DNA of 64,000 bases from Pseudofulvibacter geojedonensis (GTDB lineage: Bacteria > Bacteroidota > Bacteroidia > Flavobacteriales > Flavobacteriaceae), in the NCBI RefSeq assembly GCF_042675745.1, contig NZ_JBHTJM010000010.1, positions 326,336 to 390,335 on the forward strand, read 5' to 3'. Positions within the stretch are counted from its first letter, which is position 1; each line of letters starts with the position of its first letter. The notes under the pieces are model-generated. The model was not told where the DNA came from and ran no database searches. It worked only from the letters and a program-made list of their open reading frames with translations. This document shows, in pieces, positions 1-8,000 of this stretch. A program made the translations under genes and the position numbers.

Positions 1-238
1 TTAAAATTTTTAATGCTTTTTCATCTCCAATTCCAGTAAAACTATCTAATCTACTGCGATTAGCTTTTCTAAACGACCCCTTAAAAACATAAGGTATTTC
101 TAACTTGTCAGTAATACCAATTACTTTTTCAGCTATTCGTAAAGCCATTTCTTCACTTTCTATAGCACATGGTCCTGCTAATAAAAAGAAGTTATTACTG
201 TTAGTATGTTTTATGTTCGGAATTAAAGATAAGTTCAT
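1..238 (-). CDS. kdsA: 3-deoxy-8-phosphooctulonate synthase (KDO-8-P synthase), N-terminal part
   Basis: Only the first 79 codons are in the window; the gene continues past base 1. KdsA condenses phosphoenolpyruvate with arabinose 5-phosphate to make KDO 8-phosphate for the lipopolysaccharide core (cytoplasmic, established). Seen: the family signature LAGPCAIES near residue 20 and the substrate-binding stretch FKGSFRKANRSR near residues 57-68, followed by the GIGDEKAL segment. It starts at the ATG complementary to bases 236-238 and is divergent from typA. A TAnnTTTG-like element lies on the minus strand at 255-262 but has no well-placed -33 TTG. Confidence is high because the motifs are diagnostic; DAHP synthases of the same superfamily differ in this segment. 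Confidence 0.93.
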   Translation of the reverse strand, partial: MNLSLIPNIKHTNSNNFFLLAGPCAIESEEMALRIAEKVIGITDKLEIPYVFKGSFRKANRSRLDSFTGIGDEKALKIL

Positions 239-393
239 GTCTCAAAATTTTATGCAAATCTAAGCATTAATCATTCAATTTTTAGTTAAATAATTCTAAA
301 CTCAATAGGTAGAGTGTAAAATGCTGAATGTTAGCTTTTTGTTAGCGGTTTAATTTAAAGAGAAACTGTAGTTATAAAACCAAAATAAATACC

Positions 394-401
394 TACTTTT
401 G
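394..401 (+). promoter_or_regulatory. Probable typA promoter, -7 element
   Basis: The sequence TACTTTTG followed by GC matches the Bacteroidota -7 consensus TAnnTTTG and lies 24 bases before the typA ATG. No exact TTG is found 17-23 bases upstream (GTT instead), so the -33 box is weak. Inference from consensus only. Confidence 0.5.
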
Positions 402-425
402 CGCCCTTAAAAGCAAAGAATACAA

Positions 426-2225
426 ATGAGTACCATTAAAAATATTGCAATTATTGCTCACGTAGACCACGGTAAGACTACTTTGGTAGATAAAATTATG
501 TATCACTGTCAGTTATTTCGTGAGAATGAAAATACAGGTGATTTAATTTTAGATAATAACGATTTAGAGCGTGAAAGGGGAATTACTATTACTTCTAAAA
601 ACGTTTCGGTTACTTACAAAGGAACTAAAATTAATATTATTGATACACCTGGTCACGCCGATTTCGGAGGAGAAGTAGAGCGTGTATTAAATATGGCAGA
701 TGGGGTTTTATTATTGGTAGATGCTTTTGAAGGGCCAATGCCTCAGACTCGTTTTGTATTACAGAAAGCTATCGATTTAGGTTTAAAACCATGTGTAGTT
801 GTAAACAAGGTTGATAAAGAAAACTGTACGCCAGATGAGGTTCATGAGAAAGTATTCGACTTAATGTTCGAATTAGGAGCCGAAGAGTGGCAAATGGATT
901 TCCCTACTGTATACGGTTCTGCTAAGAACAATTGGATGAGTGAAGATTGGCAAAACCAAACAGAGAATATAGAACCATTATTAGATATGGTTTTAGAGCA
1001 TATTCCAGAATACAAAGTACCAGAAGGAAATACCCAGATGCTAATTACATCTTTAGATTATTCTTCATTTACAGGAAGAATAGCTATTGGTCGTTTAACT
1101 AGAGGTACTTTAAAAGAAGGAATGCAAATTTCTTTGTGTAAACGAGATGGTTCTATTGTAAAATCAAAAATTAAAGAATTACATGTTTTTGAAGGGCTAG
1201 GACGTAAAAAAGTTGCTGAGGTTCAAGCTGGTGACATTTGTGCATTAGTTGGATTGGAAGGTTTTGATATAGGTGACACGATTGCTGATATTGAAAATCC
1301 AGAATCATTACAAACTATCGCAATTGATGAACCAACTATGAGTATGTTGTTTACCATTAACGACTCTCCTTTCTTTGGGAAAGATGGTAAATTTGTAACA
1401 TCTCGTCATATTAAAGATCGTTTAACTAAAGAGTTAGAAAAGAACTTAGCCTTAAGAGTTCAAGATACTGGTAGTGCAGATAAGTTTTTAGTATTTGGTC
1501 GTGGTGTATTACACTTATCGGTTTTAATAGAAACAATGCGTAGAGAAGGATATGAGCTTCAAATTGGTCAACCTCAAGTAATTATTAAGGAGATTGATGG
1601 AGTTAAGTGTGAGCCAGTAGAGGAATTAACTATAGATTTACCTGAGTCTGTTTCAGGAAAGGCAGTAGAAATGGTTTCTTTACGTAAAGGAGAAATGACT
1701 TCTATGGAAGCAAAAGGAGATAGAATGATTTGTGAGTTTATAATACCATCTAGAGGAATTATAGGTTTACGTAATCAGTTATTAACTGCTACAGCAGGAG
1801 AGGCAATCATGGCTCACCGTTATAAAGAATATCAACCTATTAAAGGAGGAATTCCAGAAAGACAAAAAGGATCGTTAATTTCTATGGAAAAAGGAACTGC
1901 TATCCCTTATTCTATTGACAAATTACAAGATAGAGGGCGTTTCTTTATCGATCCGGGAGAAGAAATTTATGAAGGTCAGGTTATTGGAGAGCATTCTAAA
2001 GGAAATGATTTAGTAGTAAACGTTACTAAAACTAAGAAGCTATCAAATGTACGCTCTGCGGGAGCAGATGATAAAGCTAAGATTGCACCAGCAATTAAGT
2101 TTTCATTAGAAGAGGCTTTAGAATACATACAAAAAGATGAATATGTTGAGGTAACACCTAATTTCTTACGATTAAGAAAAGTTCATTTAACAGAAAATGA
2201 AAGAAAACGTAATCCGATTACGTAA
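426..2225 (+). CDS. typA: Ribosome-associated GTPase TypA/BipA
   Basis: Translation-factor-family GTPase that binds 70S ribosomes and supports 50S assembly and stress adaptation (known for BipA). Seen: G1 P-loop AHVDHGKTT at residues 11-19, the switch I RGITI motif near 51-55, G3 DTPGH at 73-77, G4 NKVD at 127-130, then the EF-G-like domains and the BipA-specific C-terminal domain ending near residue 599, the usual family length. A -7 promoter element sits 24 bases upstream and a strong terminator follows. No key residue is missing. LepA and EF-G are excluded by length and by the C-terminal region. Confidence 0.97.
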   Translation: MSTIKNIAIIAHVDHGKTTLVDKIMYHCQLFRENENTGDLILDNNDLERERGITITSKNVSVTYKGTKINIIDTPGHADFGGEVERVLNMADGVLLLVDAFEGPMPQTRFVLQKAIDLGLKPCVVVNKVDKENCTPDEVHEKVFDLMFELGAEEWQMDFPTVYGSAKNNWMSEDWQNQTENIEPLLDMVLEHIPEYKVPEGNTQMLITSLDYSSFTGRIAIGRLTRGTLKEGMQISLCKRDGSIVKSKIKELHVFEGLGRKKVAEVQAGDICALVGLEGFDIGDTIADIENPESLQTIAIDEPTMSMLFTINDSPFFGKDGKFVTSRHIKDRLTKELEKNLALRVQDTGSADKFLVFGRGVLHLSVLIETMRREGYELQIGQPQVIIKEIDGVKCEPVEELTIDLPESVSGKAVEMVSLRKGEMTSMEAKGDRMICEFIIPSRGIIGLRNQLLTATAGEAIMAHRYKEYQPIKGGIPERQKGSLISMEKGTAIPYSIDKLQDRGRFFIDPGEEIYEGQVIGEHSKGNDLVVNVTKTKKLSNVRSAGADDKAKIAPAIKFSLEEALEYIQKDEYVEVTPNFLRLRKVHLTENERKRNPIT

Positions 2226-2246
2226 TTAGATTGCGATAATAAATAT

Positions 2247-2279
2247 AAAGCCATTGTGTTAACCGCAATGGCTTTTTTT
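2247..2279 (+). terminator. Rho-independent terminator after typA
   Basis: Ten-base arms (2247-2256 and 2266-2275) with core GCCATTG/CAATGGC are followed by a run of T. It sits 22 bases after the typA stop. Confidence 0.9.
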
Positions 2280-2314
2280 GTATCATTGCTATGGTTTTAT
2301 TTAAATAGAAGAAA

Positions 2315-2551
2315 ATGGATATAACATTAATAGAAATAGTAGGTTATTTAGCTTCATTATGTGTATTGATATCTTTTACAATGAAAGATGTTAAAAAGTT
2401 ACGAATGATAAATATAGTAGGATGTTTATTGTTTGTTATTTATGGGTTGATGATGGAAAGCTTAAGAGTAGGCTTGCCAATTATTTTAACCAATGCTGCT
2501 ATTATGGCAATTAATGGATATTACTCATTTTTCGCTAAAAAAGAAGCCTAA
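2315..2551 (+). CDS. Small YgjV-like inner-membrane protein
   Basis: A 78-residue hydrophobic protein with about three predicted membrane segments (roughly residues 6-22, 29-47 and 52-72) and a short charged tail. The pattern of an N-terminal hydrophobic helix, then SFTMKDVKKLR, then a hydrophobic pair resembles the YgjV (Imp-YgjV) family of small bacterial membrane proteins, sometimes misannotated as uroporphyrinogen decarboxylase. Function unknown. It lies alone between the typA terminator and trxB on the same strand. Family assignment is by recollection of the pattern and is moderate. Confidence 0.65.
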   Translation: MDITLIEIVGYLASLCVLISFTMKDVKKLRMINIVGCLLFVIYGLMMESLRVGLPIILTNAAIMAINGYYSFFAKKEA

Positions 2552-2620
2552 ATAAAAACATTTTATCAATCAATAATTATTATTGATTTAGTCTAGGGAG
2601 TTAGTTCTCTTAGAATGTTT

Positions 2621-2628
2621 TATTTTTG
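2621..2628 (+). promoter_or_regulatory. Probable trxB promoter, -7 element
   Basis: TATTTTTG matches TAnnTTTG 38 bases before the trxB ATG. No TTG is at the expected -33 spacing. Confidence 0.45.
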
Positions 2629-2666
2629 TTTTCGTATTAACCCCAACTCAATTAAAAAAAAGAAAT

Positions 2667-3629
2667 ATGTCAGAAGCAATAGAAAGAGTAAAGTGCTTAA
2701 TTATAGGATCAGGTCCAGCAGGATATACTGCAGCTATTTATGCAGCTAGAGCAAACATGAAACCAGTCATGTATCAAGGTTCTCAACCAGGTGGACAGTT
2801 AACTACAACCAATGAAGTAGAAAACTTTCCTGGTTACCCTGAAGGAATTACAGGGCCACAAATGATGATAGAGTTACGCAATCAAGCAGAGCGTTTTGAA
2901 ACAGATGTTAGAGATGGTTGGATAACTAAAGTTGACTTTTCTGGAGATGTACATAAAGTGTGGATTAACGATGAAAAAGAAATTCATTGTGATACTGTAA
3001 TTATTTCTACAGGGGCTTCTGCTAAGTACTTAGGATTAGAGTCTGAGCAAAAGTATTTAAAAATGGGTGGAGGAGTTTCTGCTTGTGCTGTTTGTGACGG
3101 TTTCTTCTATAAAAACCAAGAGGTAATTATTGTAGGAGCTGGAGACTCAGCTTGTGAAGAAGCTCATTACTTATCTAAGCTATGTAGTAAAGTTACCATG
3201 TTGGTAAGAAGAGATGAGTTTAGAGCCTCTAAGATTATGGAAGCCAGAGTACGTAACACAGAGAATATTGAAATTTTATTAAATACTGAAACTGTTGAAG
3301 TTTTAGGTGATGATTACGGAGTAACTGGTGCAAGAGTTAAGAATAGAGAAACTGGAGAGGAACAAGATATTCCAGCCACTGGATTCTTTGTTGCAGTTGG
3401 GCATAAACCAAATACAGACATCTTTAAAGATTATATAACTCTTGATGAAACAGGATATATTATTAATGAACCAGGTTCCTCTAAAACCAATGTTCCTGGA
3501 GTATTTGTATCAGGAGATGCAGCAGATCATGTATACAGACAAGCAATTACTGCTGCAGGAACAGGATGTATGGCAGCCTTAGATGCTGAGCGTTATTTAG
3601 CTGCTAAAGAAGCAGAAATGGTTTCTTAA
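2667..3629 (+). CDS. trxB: Thioredoxin-disulfide reductase
   Basis: FAD/NADPH flavoenzyme that keeps cytoplasmic thioredoxin reduced. Seen: FAD-binding GSGPAGYTAAIYAARA at about residues 14-29, the GGQL segment near 42-45, the redox-active pair C140/C143, the NADPH-binding VGAGDSACEEA at 156-166 with RR at 181-182, and a C-terminal FAD motif VFVSGDAAD. Length 320 is typical. The active site reads CAVC, a conservative change from the more common CATC. It ends at a terminator shared with the convergent DUF2807 gene. Confidence 0.96.
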   Translation: MSEAIERVKCLIIGSGPAGYTAAIYAARANMKPVMYQGSQPGGQLTTTNEVENFPGYPEGITGPQMMIELRNQAERFETDVRDGWITKVDFSGDVHKVWINDEKEIHCDTVIISTGASAKYLGLESEQKYLKMGGGVSACAVCDGFFYKNQEVIIVGAGDSACEEAHYLSKLCSKVTMLVRRDEFRASKIMEARVRNTENIEILLNTETVEVLGDDYGVTGARVKNRETGEEQDIPATGFFVAVGHKPNTDIFKDYITLDETGYIINEPGSSKTNVPGVFVSGDAADHVYRQAITAAGTGCMAALDAERYLAAKEAEMVS

Positions 3630-3645
3630 GAAAAGAGATAAGAAT

Positions 3646-3678
3646 AAAAAAGCCTTCAAGTTACTTGAAGGCTTTTTT
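3646..3678. terminator. Bidirectional terminator between trxB and a DUF2807 gene
   Basis: Perfect 15-base arms (3646-3660, 3664-3678) with core GCCTTCAAG/CTTGAAGGC and a TTA loop. A-run before and T-run after allow termination in both directions between convergent genes. Confidence 0.92.
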
Positions 3679-3691
3679 ATATAATAGATTT

Positions 3692-4516
3692 TTATTTTTT
3701 ATAGAGTCTTGCAGAATCTGCAAACTTTCTTAAATCAATTTTAGGAGTATTGTAAATGTATACTTCTGAAGAACCAGAAGCTTCTAAGGATAAATTATCT
3801 TTAACTTCTATATGGCAATCGCTACTTCCTTCAGCTATCATAGTACAATCTTGAGCTGTTAATTTATCACCTCTAAAGTTAGTAGCATTATCTGCTCTTA
3901 ACTGTAAGTTGCCAGTTTCACCTTCTATTCTTGCATTTGCTTTTTGGTACAAATCAAATTTTAGGGTGCTTACATTAATTAAGGCTTTTATGTCGCTGGA
4001 TTCGCTCATTTCTATGTTACAATTTTCACCACTTAGGTTGAGTTCAATTTTAGATTTTTTTTGAGCAAATAGCTTGAAATCTTCAACTTTTGCCGTAAAA
4101 AATAGTTTAGAAGCATCTCTTGTGTAAATCTTTAAGCTAGGTAACTCTACATCTATTAAAGAGTTCAATACGGCTTTATTTTGTAATTCAATTTTATTAA
4201 ATACATCTGTAAAAGTAACACGAATACTCAATTTCTTTTTTGATGTAATATTGTGAGATGTTTTTATCGATAAATTTTCATCAACTACATCGAATAAAAT
4301 TATATCGTGTAAATTTTCATCTGCTTCAATTTCAATCATTGGAGTAGTACCTTTTAAAATAAAAACTTCTATATCTTCATTAATAGATAGAGAGTTAAAG
4401 GCGGCTAACTCATGTTGTTTAACTTTTACTAGTTTATTCCCTTTTATCTTTTCTTTTTTCTGAGCAAATCCTACACTAGCTATTATAAATGTTACTAATA
4501 ACAATTTTAGTTTCAT
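3692..4516 (-). CDS. Exported DUF2807 (head GIN domain) protein
   Basis: A 274-residue protein from the ATG at 4516; an in-frame extension to 4576 exists but adds a segment unlike a signal peptide, whereas 4516 starts MKLKLLLVTFIIASVGFAQ, a clear type I signal sequence. The body has the DUF2807 pattern: short beta strands, the FILKGTTPMIEIEADENL segment near residue 55 and regularly spaced S/D-rich turns, as expected for a right-handed beta-helix. Family members are periplasmic or surface proteins of unknown function often beside PspC/PadR genes. It lies downstream of the second DUF2807 gene on the same strand but beyond a terminator, so it is probably a separate unit. Confidence 0.8.
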   Translation of the reverse strand: MKLKLLLVTFIIASVGFAQKKEKIKGNKLVKVKQHELAAFNSLSINEDIEVFILKGTTPMIEIEADENLHDIILFDVVDENLSIKTSHNITSKKKLSIRVTFTDVFNKIELQNKAVLNSLIDVELPSLKIYTRDASKLFFTAKVEDFKLFAQKKSKIELNLSGENCNIEMSESSDIKALINVSTLKFDLYQKANARIEGETGNLQLRADNATNFRGDKLTAQDCTMIAEGSSDCHIEVKDNLSLEASGSSEVYIYNTPKIDLRKFADSARLYKK

Positions 4517-4603
4517 ATTGTTAATTTTAATAAGGTTTAATTGTTTAAAACAAAAACATTGCCAAAAAGTAAGCATTATTACCCAATCATGAAAGTTTAC
4601 ACA

Positions 4604-4630
4604 TAAAAAAAGCCAACTTTTTAGTTGGCT
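4604..4630 (-). terminator. Terminator after the DUF2807 lipoprotein gene
   Basis: Hairpin with arms 4611-4618 (AGCCAACT) and 4623-4630 (AGTTGGCT); on the minus strand it is followed by a T-run, and it lies just downstream of the gene ending at 4654. Confidence 0.88.
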
Positions 4631-4653
4631 AAATAATGTTTATAAGTTAGAGC

Positions 4654-5382
4654 TTAATAAGCTTTAATGCTTCCAGCAGAACTGTTGTCTTTCTGCACAT
4701 TAGCCGGATTTCCGCTATACCTAATAGAAGAAGCACTACTTGATTCGGCATCTATAGAAGAAGTACAGTTTACGTTAATACTAGAAGCACTAGATGCGTC
4801 CGTCAAACAATTTTCTGCTAACATGTTTTTGGCATTGATAGTACTAGCAGAAGAAGCTTTAGCTTCAATGTAATTGGTTTTTCCGTTTAATTTAATAGTT
4901 GCAGCACTACTAGCTTTGCAACTAATATTAGTTACTTCTGCAGTAAGTTTAACTGTTGCAGCACTACTTGCTTGTAAAGATAATTTTTCAGTGTTTAAAA
5001 TGTTGGTAGCGGCAACATGAGAAGCACTAGATGCTTTAATAGCATTAATATCAGTAAAATTGACTAATATTTTTTTAGATTCACTTTTATCTATTTTTTC
5101 GGTGGTATAAATTTCAAGGCATCCATTTACAACTTCTGTTTTAATAATTTCAAGAAGGTTCTCGTCTGCTTGAACCTTTACTAGGTTATCAGTACTTTGA
5201 GTGATGTATACATCTAAACCATTTGAAGCTTTAATACTTGAAAAGTCTTGATTTACAATTCGTTCTTCGGTTTGTACGTTCCCGTTACCTTTAACACCTG
5301 GATCAATTTGTAGGTTGAAATTACAACCAACTAAAAAAACGCTAAGTATTAAAGTGATTAAAAATTTTGCTAGAGCTGTCAT
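4654..5382 (-). CDS. DUF2807 lipoprotein with a serine/alanine ladder
   Basis: A 242-residue lipoprotein: hydrophobic N-terminus ending in LVGC with the lipidated cysteine at residue 20. The N-terminal half carries the DUF2807 signature (KASNGLDVYITQS, then VQADENLLEII). The C-terminal half is a ladder of SSAS/SSAA motifs about every 20 residues (for example KASSAS, QASSAA, KASSAA, KASSAS, DASSAS, SSSASS, NSSAG), which fits successive turns of a beta-helix. It follows the PspC gene by 105 bases on the same strand and is probably in that operon. Likely envelope-anchored; function unknown. Confidence 0.82.
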   Translation of the reverse strand: MTALAKFLITLILSVFLVGCNFNLQIDPGVKGNGNVQTEERIVNQDFSSIKASNGLDVYITQSTDNLVKVQADENLLEIIKTEVVNGCLEIYTTEKIDKSESKKILVNFTDINAIKASSASHVAATNILNTEKLSLQASSAATVKLTAEVTNISCKASSAATIKLNGKTNYIEAKASSASTINAKNMLAENCLTDASSASSINVNCTSSIDAESSSASSIRYSGNPANVQKDNSSAGSIKAY

Positions 5383-5487
5383 TTTTTGATTTTTTTAAGT
5401 TAGGATTTAAAAAGTCTAACAATTACTACTCTTTTAGTTGGTTTAGGTTGATGAGTCCTAGTAAGTAATTGCTAGACTTGACTGCAT

Positions 5488-7260
5488 TTAATCGTTATCT
5501 TTTTTTATTTTAATTCCGTTTTCATCAATTTTTACTTTTACAGATTCTTCGTCATTATTAACATCTATATCAATTCCATTACCATCAATAATAACTTTTC
5601 CTTTTTCGTCTCCTTCGCTAATATTAATATTTAAACCATTCTCATTAATAATAACTCTTCCATTTTCTGTTTCTTCAATATGAATATCTTTTTCTGGGCA
5701 ATCTAAACATTTTGTTTCTCCAGTTAAGACTTCTAAGTAGTGACCTTCATCACCATTTTCTAGAATATCATTATAGTGATCTGTATTTCTATGGTAATAA
5801 TACGTGTTCTCATCAGCAATCATAACCATACCCTCAGGTAAATACAAGGTAACTTCTACTTCTTGTTCGTTGTATTTTTGTTCAGGACTAGCTAATAGAT
5901 AATTGTTTAAAGATAATGTGTTATTTTCTAAAGAGTATTGATAATCAATATCTAAGGCTCTTTGTTTAGCAGATTGATGATTGTTTCCGTAAGCTTCTTT
6001 TCTAATTTTAATATTAGCAATAGAGTCTTTAGTAGATTTAACAATTAATCTAATATCCTGAGCTAAGATGTGCTTAACATCACTTTCGTCGTATACAAAT
6101 TGTTCATTACCTCTTCTGTACATTTCTGTAGGGAAGTTTTCGTTGGTAATCATTTGTATTTTTAGGGTGTCGTTTTTAGTAACAGGTAAATCCTCTTTTA
6201 TAGTTACCTGTGCTTGGCTAGATGTGCTTATAGCAGATTTTACTCCAAATCCAATTAATCCTATTAATGATAAAAACCATACAAAAGACAAGATTATTTT
6301 GGTAACATTACCAATAGACCTTAAGTTTTTAATTAAAATTTTAAAACCTAAATAAGCTATAACAAAAGCTGGAATTCCTACAGCAAAAAACGCGCTAATA
6401 GCAACTAACCACATTGGCCATTGAGAGGTTTGATCATAAAGTTCTATTTGGTTAGAAAAATCAAATCCAAATACGCTAAAAGACCCCGCTGTTAGCAATC
6501 CTATAACTAAACTAATTAATGTAGTAATTCCTATAAAAACTAGAAATGCCCCAAAGAGTTTACCAAAAACCTTTATTAGTTTTAAAAAGAAAGAGCCTAA
6601 AGCGTCAAAGAATTTAGAAATTCCATCTTGTGCTTTGTTTCCATATTTATGGTAATCTACATTTTTTACGGTCTCTGAAGCAGAATCAAAACCCTCACGA
6701 ATTTTTTTCTCTATGTTTTCAATATTAATAGGGTCTCCAGTCATTGCAATCTTCTCGGCGGTGGTTCTTGCTTCAGGAATTAATACCCATAAAAGTATAT
6801 ATATTAAAATTGTTACTCCACCAGTAGGGAATGTTAGAATAAAGAATAATAGTCTAAATATTATTGGGTTAATTCCAAAGTAATGCCCCAATCCGGAAGA
6901 AACCCCTCCCACATATTTATTATTGGTATCTCTGTATAATTTTCTTTTATTATTGTTATAAGTATTGCTTTTTGGTACTTCATCAAAAATATCTTCGTCA
7001 ACCATATAATCTTCTGGTTGCCCCATGATGTTGATGATTTCATCTACTTCGTTTATACCAATAACTTGTCTTTCATTTTGCATTTTATTAGAGAATAACT
7101 CGGCTATTCTCGCTTCAATATCTGCAATTATTTCATCTTCACCAGACGCACCAGCAAAAGAACGTTTTACGGCACTCAGGTAGTTTTGTAATTTTAAGTA
7201 TGCATTTTCATCTATATGAAAAATCATACCGCCTAAGTTTATATTTACTGTCTTATTCAT
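5488..7260 (-). CDS. PspC-domain membrane protein
   Basis: A 590-residue protein. Residues 1-100 form a soluble region rich in acidic helices; a PspC domain follows at about 105-165 (YRDTNNKYVGGVSSGLGHYFG, then two membrane helices); three or four further membrane segments lie at roughly 220-345; the rest is a beta-rich extracytoplasmic domain. The last 60 residues hold three related repeats of the form (V/K)IxxNG(L/I)xI. PspC proteins act in envelope stress or anti-sigma-like sensing in other bacteria; here the role is inferred. The start overlaps the padR stop by 8 bases, so the two are translationally coupled. Confidence 0.85.
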   Translation of the reverse strand: MNKTVNINLGGMIFHIDENAYLKLQNYLSAVKRSFAGASGEDEIIADIEARIAELFSNKMQNERQVIGINEVDEIINIMGQPEDYMVDEDIFDEVPKSNTYNNNKRKLYRDTNNKYVGGVSSGLGHYFGINPIIFRLLFFILTFPTGGVTILIYILLWVLIPEARTTAEKIAMTGDPINIENIEKKIREGFDSASETVKNVDYHKYGNKAQDGISKFFDALGSFFLKLIKVFGKLFGAFLVFIGITTLISLVIGLLTAGSFSVFGFDFSNQIELYDQTSQWPMWLVAISAFFAVGIPAFVIAYLGFKILIKNLRSIGNVTKIILSFVWFLSLIGLIGFGVKSAISTSSQAQVTIKEDLPVTKNDTLKIQMITNENFPTEMYRRGNEQFVYDESDVKHILAQDIRLIVKSTKDSIANIKIRKEAYGNNHQSAKQRALDIDYQYSLENNTLSLNNYLLASPEQKYNEQEVEVTLYLPEGMVMIADENTYYYHRNTDHYNDILENGDEGHYLEVLTGETKCLDCPEKDIHIEETENGRVIINENGLNINISEGDEKGKVIIDGNGIDIDVNNDEESVKVKIDENGIKIKKDND

Positions 7261-7597
7261 CGTTAGTGTTTTTTTTGCTAGTTACAATTGTTACTGCTTG
7301 TTGTAGGTTATCCCAAGTTTTTGTTAATTCTGTTAAAAATGTTTTTCCGTTTTCTGTTAAAGTGTAATACTTTCTTGGTGGTCCAGAAGTAGATTCTTCC
7401 CATCTGTAGTTAAGTAATCCAGCATTCTTTAATCTTGTAAGCAGTGGGTATATTGTACCTTCTACTACAAGCATTTTTGCGTCTTTTAGCGTTTCTAGAA
7501 TTTCAGCTACATAAGCATCATGTCCATCTAAAATAGATAATATGCAGTACTCTAGCACTCCTTTACGCATTTGTGCTTTTGTGTTTTCTAACTTCAT
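7253..7597 (-). CDS. PadR-family transcriptional regulator
   Basis: A 114-residue PadR winged-helix protein. Seen: the opening KAQMRKGVLEYCILSIL, the recognition region EGTIYPLLTRLKNAGLL, the wing segment ESTSGPPRKYYTLTENGK near residues 65-90, and a short C-terminal dimerisation helix. PadR proteins usually repress their own operon. It sits between a 48-aa small ORF (4-base ATGA overlap) and the PspC gene (8-base overlap), so the three form a tightly coupled operon. A canonical promoter and a palindrome lie upstream and are candidates for autoregulation. Confidence 0.93.
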   Translation of the reverse strand: MKLENTKAQMRKGVLEYCILSILDGHDAYVAEILETLKDAKMLVVEGTIYPLLTRLKNAGLLNYRWEESTSGPPRKYYTLTENGKTFLTELTKTWDNLQQAVTIVTSKKNTNDE

Positions 7598-7740
7598 AGT
7601 AATTCTTTAATAATTTGTTTAATAGCAGAGCTATTGCCAAGGGTTAAACTAATAGATTCTTGATTATAAGATTGTGAAACTGACCTAATAGCAAGTTCCT
7701 CCTTGGCTTGATTTGTGTTTTTGTTCGTTTTTTGATTCAT
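7594..7740 (-). CDS. 48-aa small protein coupled to padR
   Basis: An ATG at 7740 opens 48 codons ending in a TGA that overlaps the padR ATG (ATGA, bases 7594-7597). The peptide begins MNQKTNKNTNQ, is rich in N, Q, K and S, has no membrane segment and ends in a short amphipathic KQIIKELL helix. Placement directly downstream of a canonical promoter and the stop/start overlap with padR support real translation. I do not recognise the family. It could be a genuine small regulator or simply a leader frame coupling ribosomes into padR. Confidence 0.6.
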   Translation of the reverse strand: MNQKTNKNTNQAKEELAIRSVSQSYNQESISLTLGNSSAIKQIIKELL

Positions 7741-7815
7741 GATTTATGATGTTTTTTGATGATGGATGATTCTAATTTTTTAAAGTTGATTAGACTTATA
7801 TAGTAATATCCTATG

Positions 7816-7847
7816 CAAATATATGAATAAAAAAAGGTACTATGCAA
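7816..7847 (-). promoter_or_regulatory. Promoter of the small ORF-padR-pspC operon
   Basis: Read on the minus strand: TTG (7847-7845), 21-base spacer, TATATTTG (7823-7816). This matches the TTG-N17-23-TAnnTTTG consensus and implies a start near 7810, about 70 bases before the small ORF ATG. Confidence 0.75.
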
Positions 7848-7860
7848 AACAAAGTACCTT
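7834..7860. promoter_or_regulatory. Palindrome over the padR-operon -33 box (candidate operator)
   Basis: Eight-base arms AAGGTACT (7834-7841) and AGTACCTT (7853-7860) around an 11-base centre that contains the -33 TTG of the minus-strand promoter. A repressor bound here would block the promoter. PadR binding is inference; the sequence does not match an operator I know. Confidence 0.45.
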
Positions 7861-8000
7861 AAATTAACATTTTTTTAACATTGTGTTTGATGTGATTTTT
7901 ACACCCAACCTCAGTATTTACAGGAGTAGTATGCTATGCATTGTACTATTTGTTCTTTTTTAAGTAATTTGGTGTTTCTATCATTAAAAGATTATTTAAC

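Noticed and set aside
4667..4873. A 68-aa plus-strand frame inside the DUF2807 lipoprotein gene
   Set aside because: It is antisense to the SSAS ladder; the repetitive codons leave an open frame on the other strand. No promoter or leader.
6068..6355. A 95-aa plus-strand frame inside the PspC gene
   Set aside because: Antisense shadow of a membrane-protein gene, giving a hydrophobic translation by base composition.
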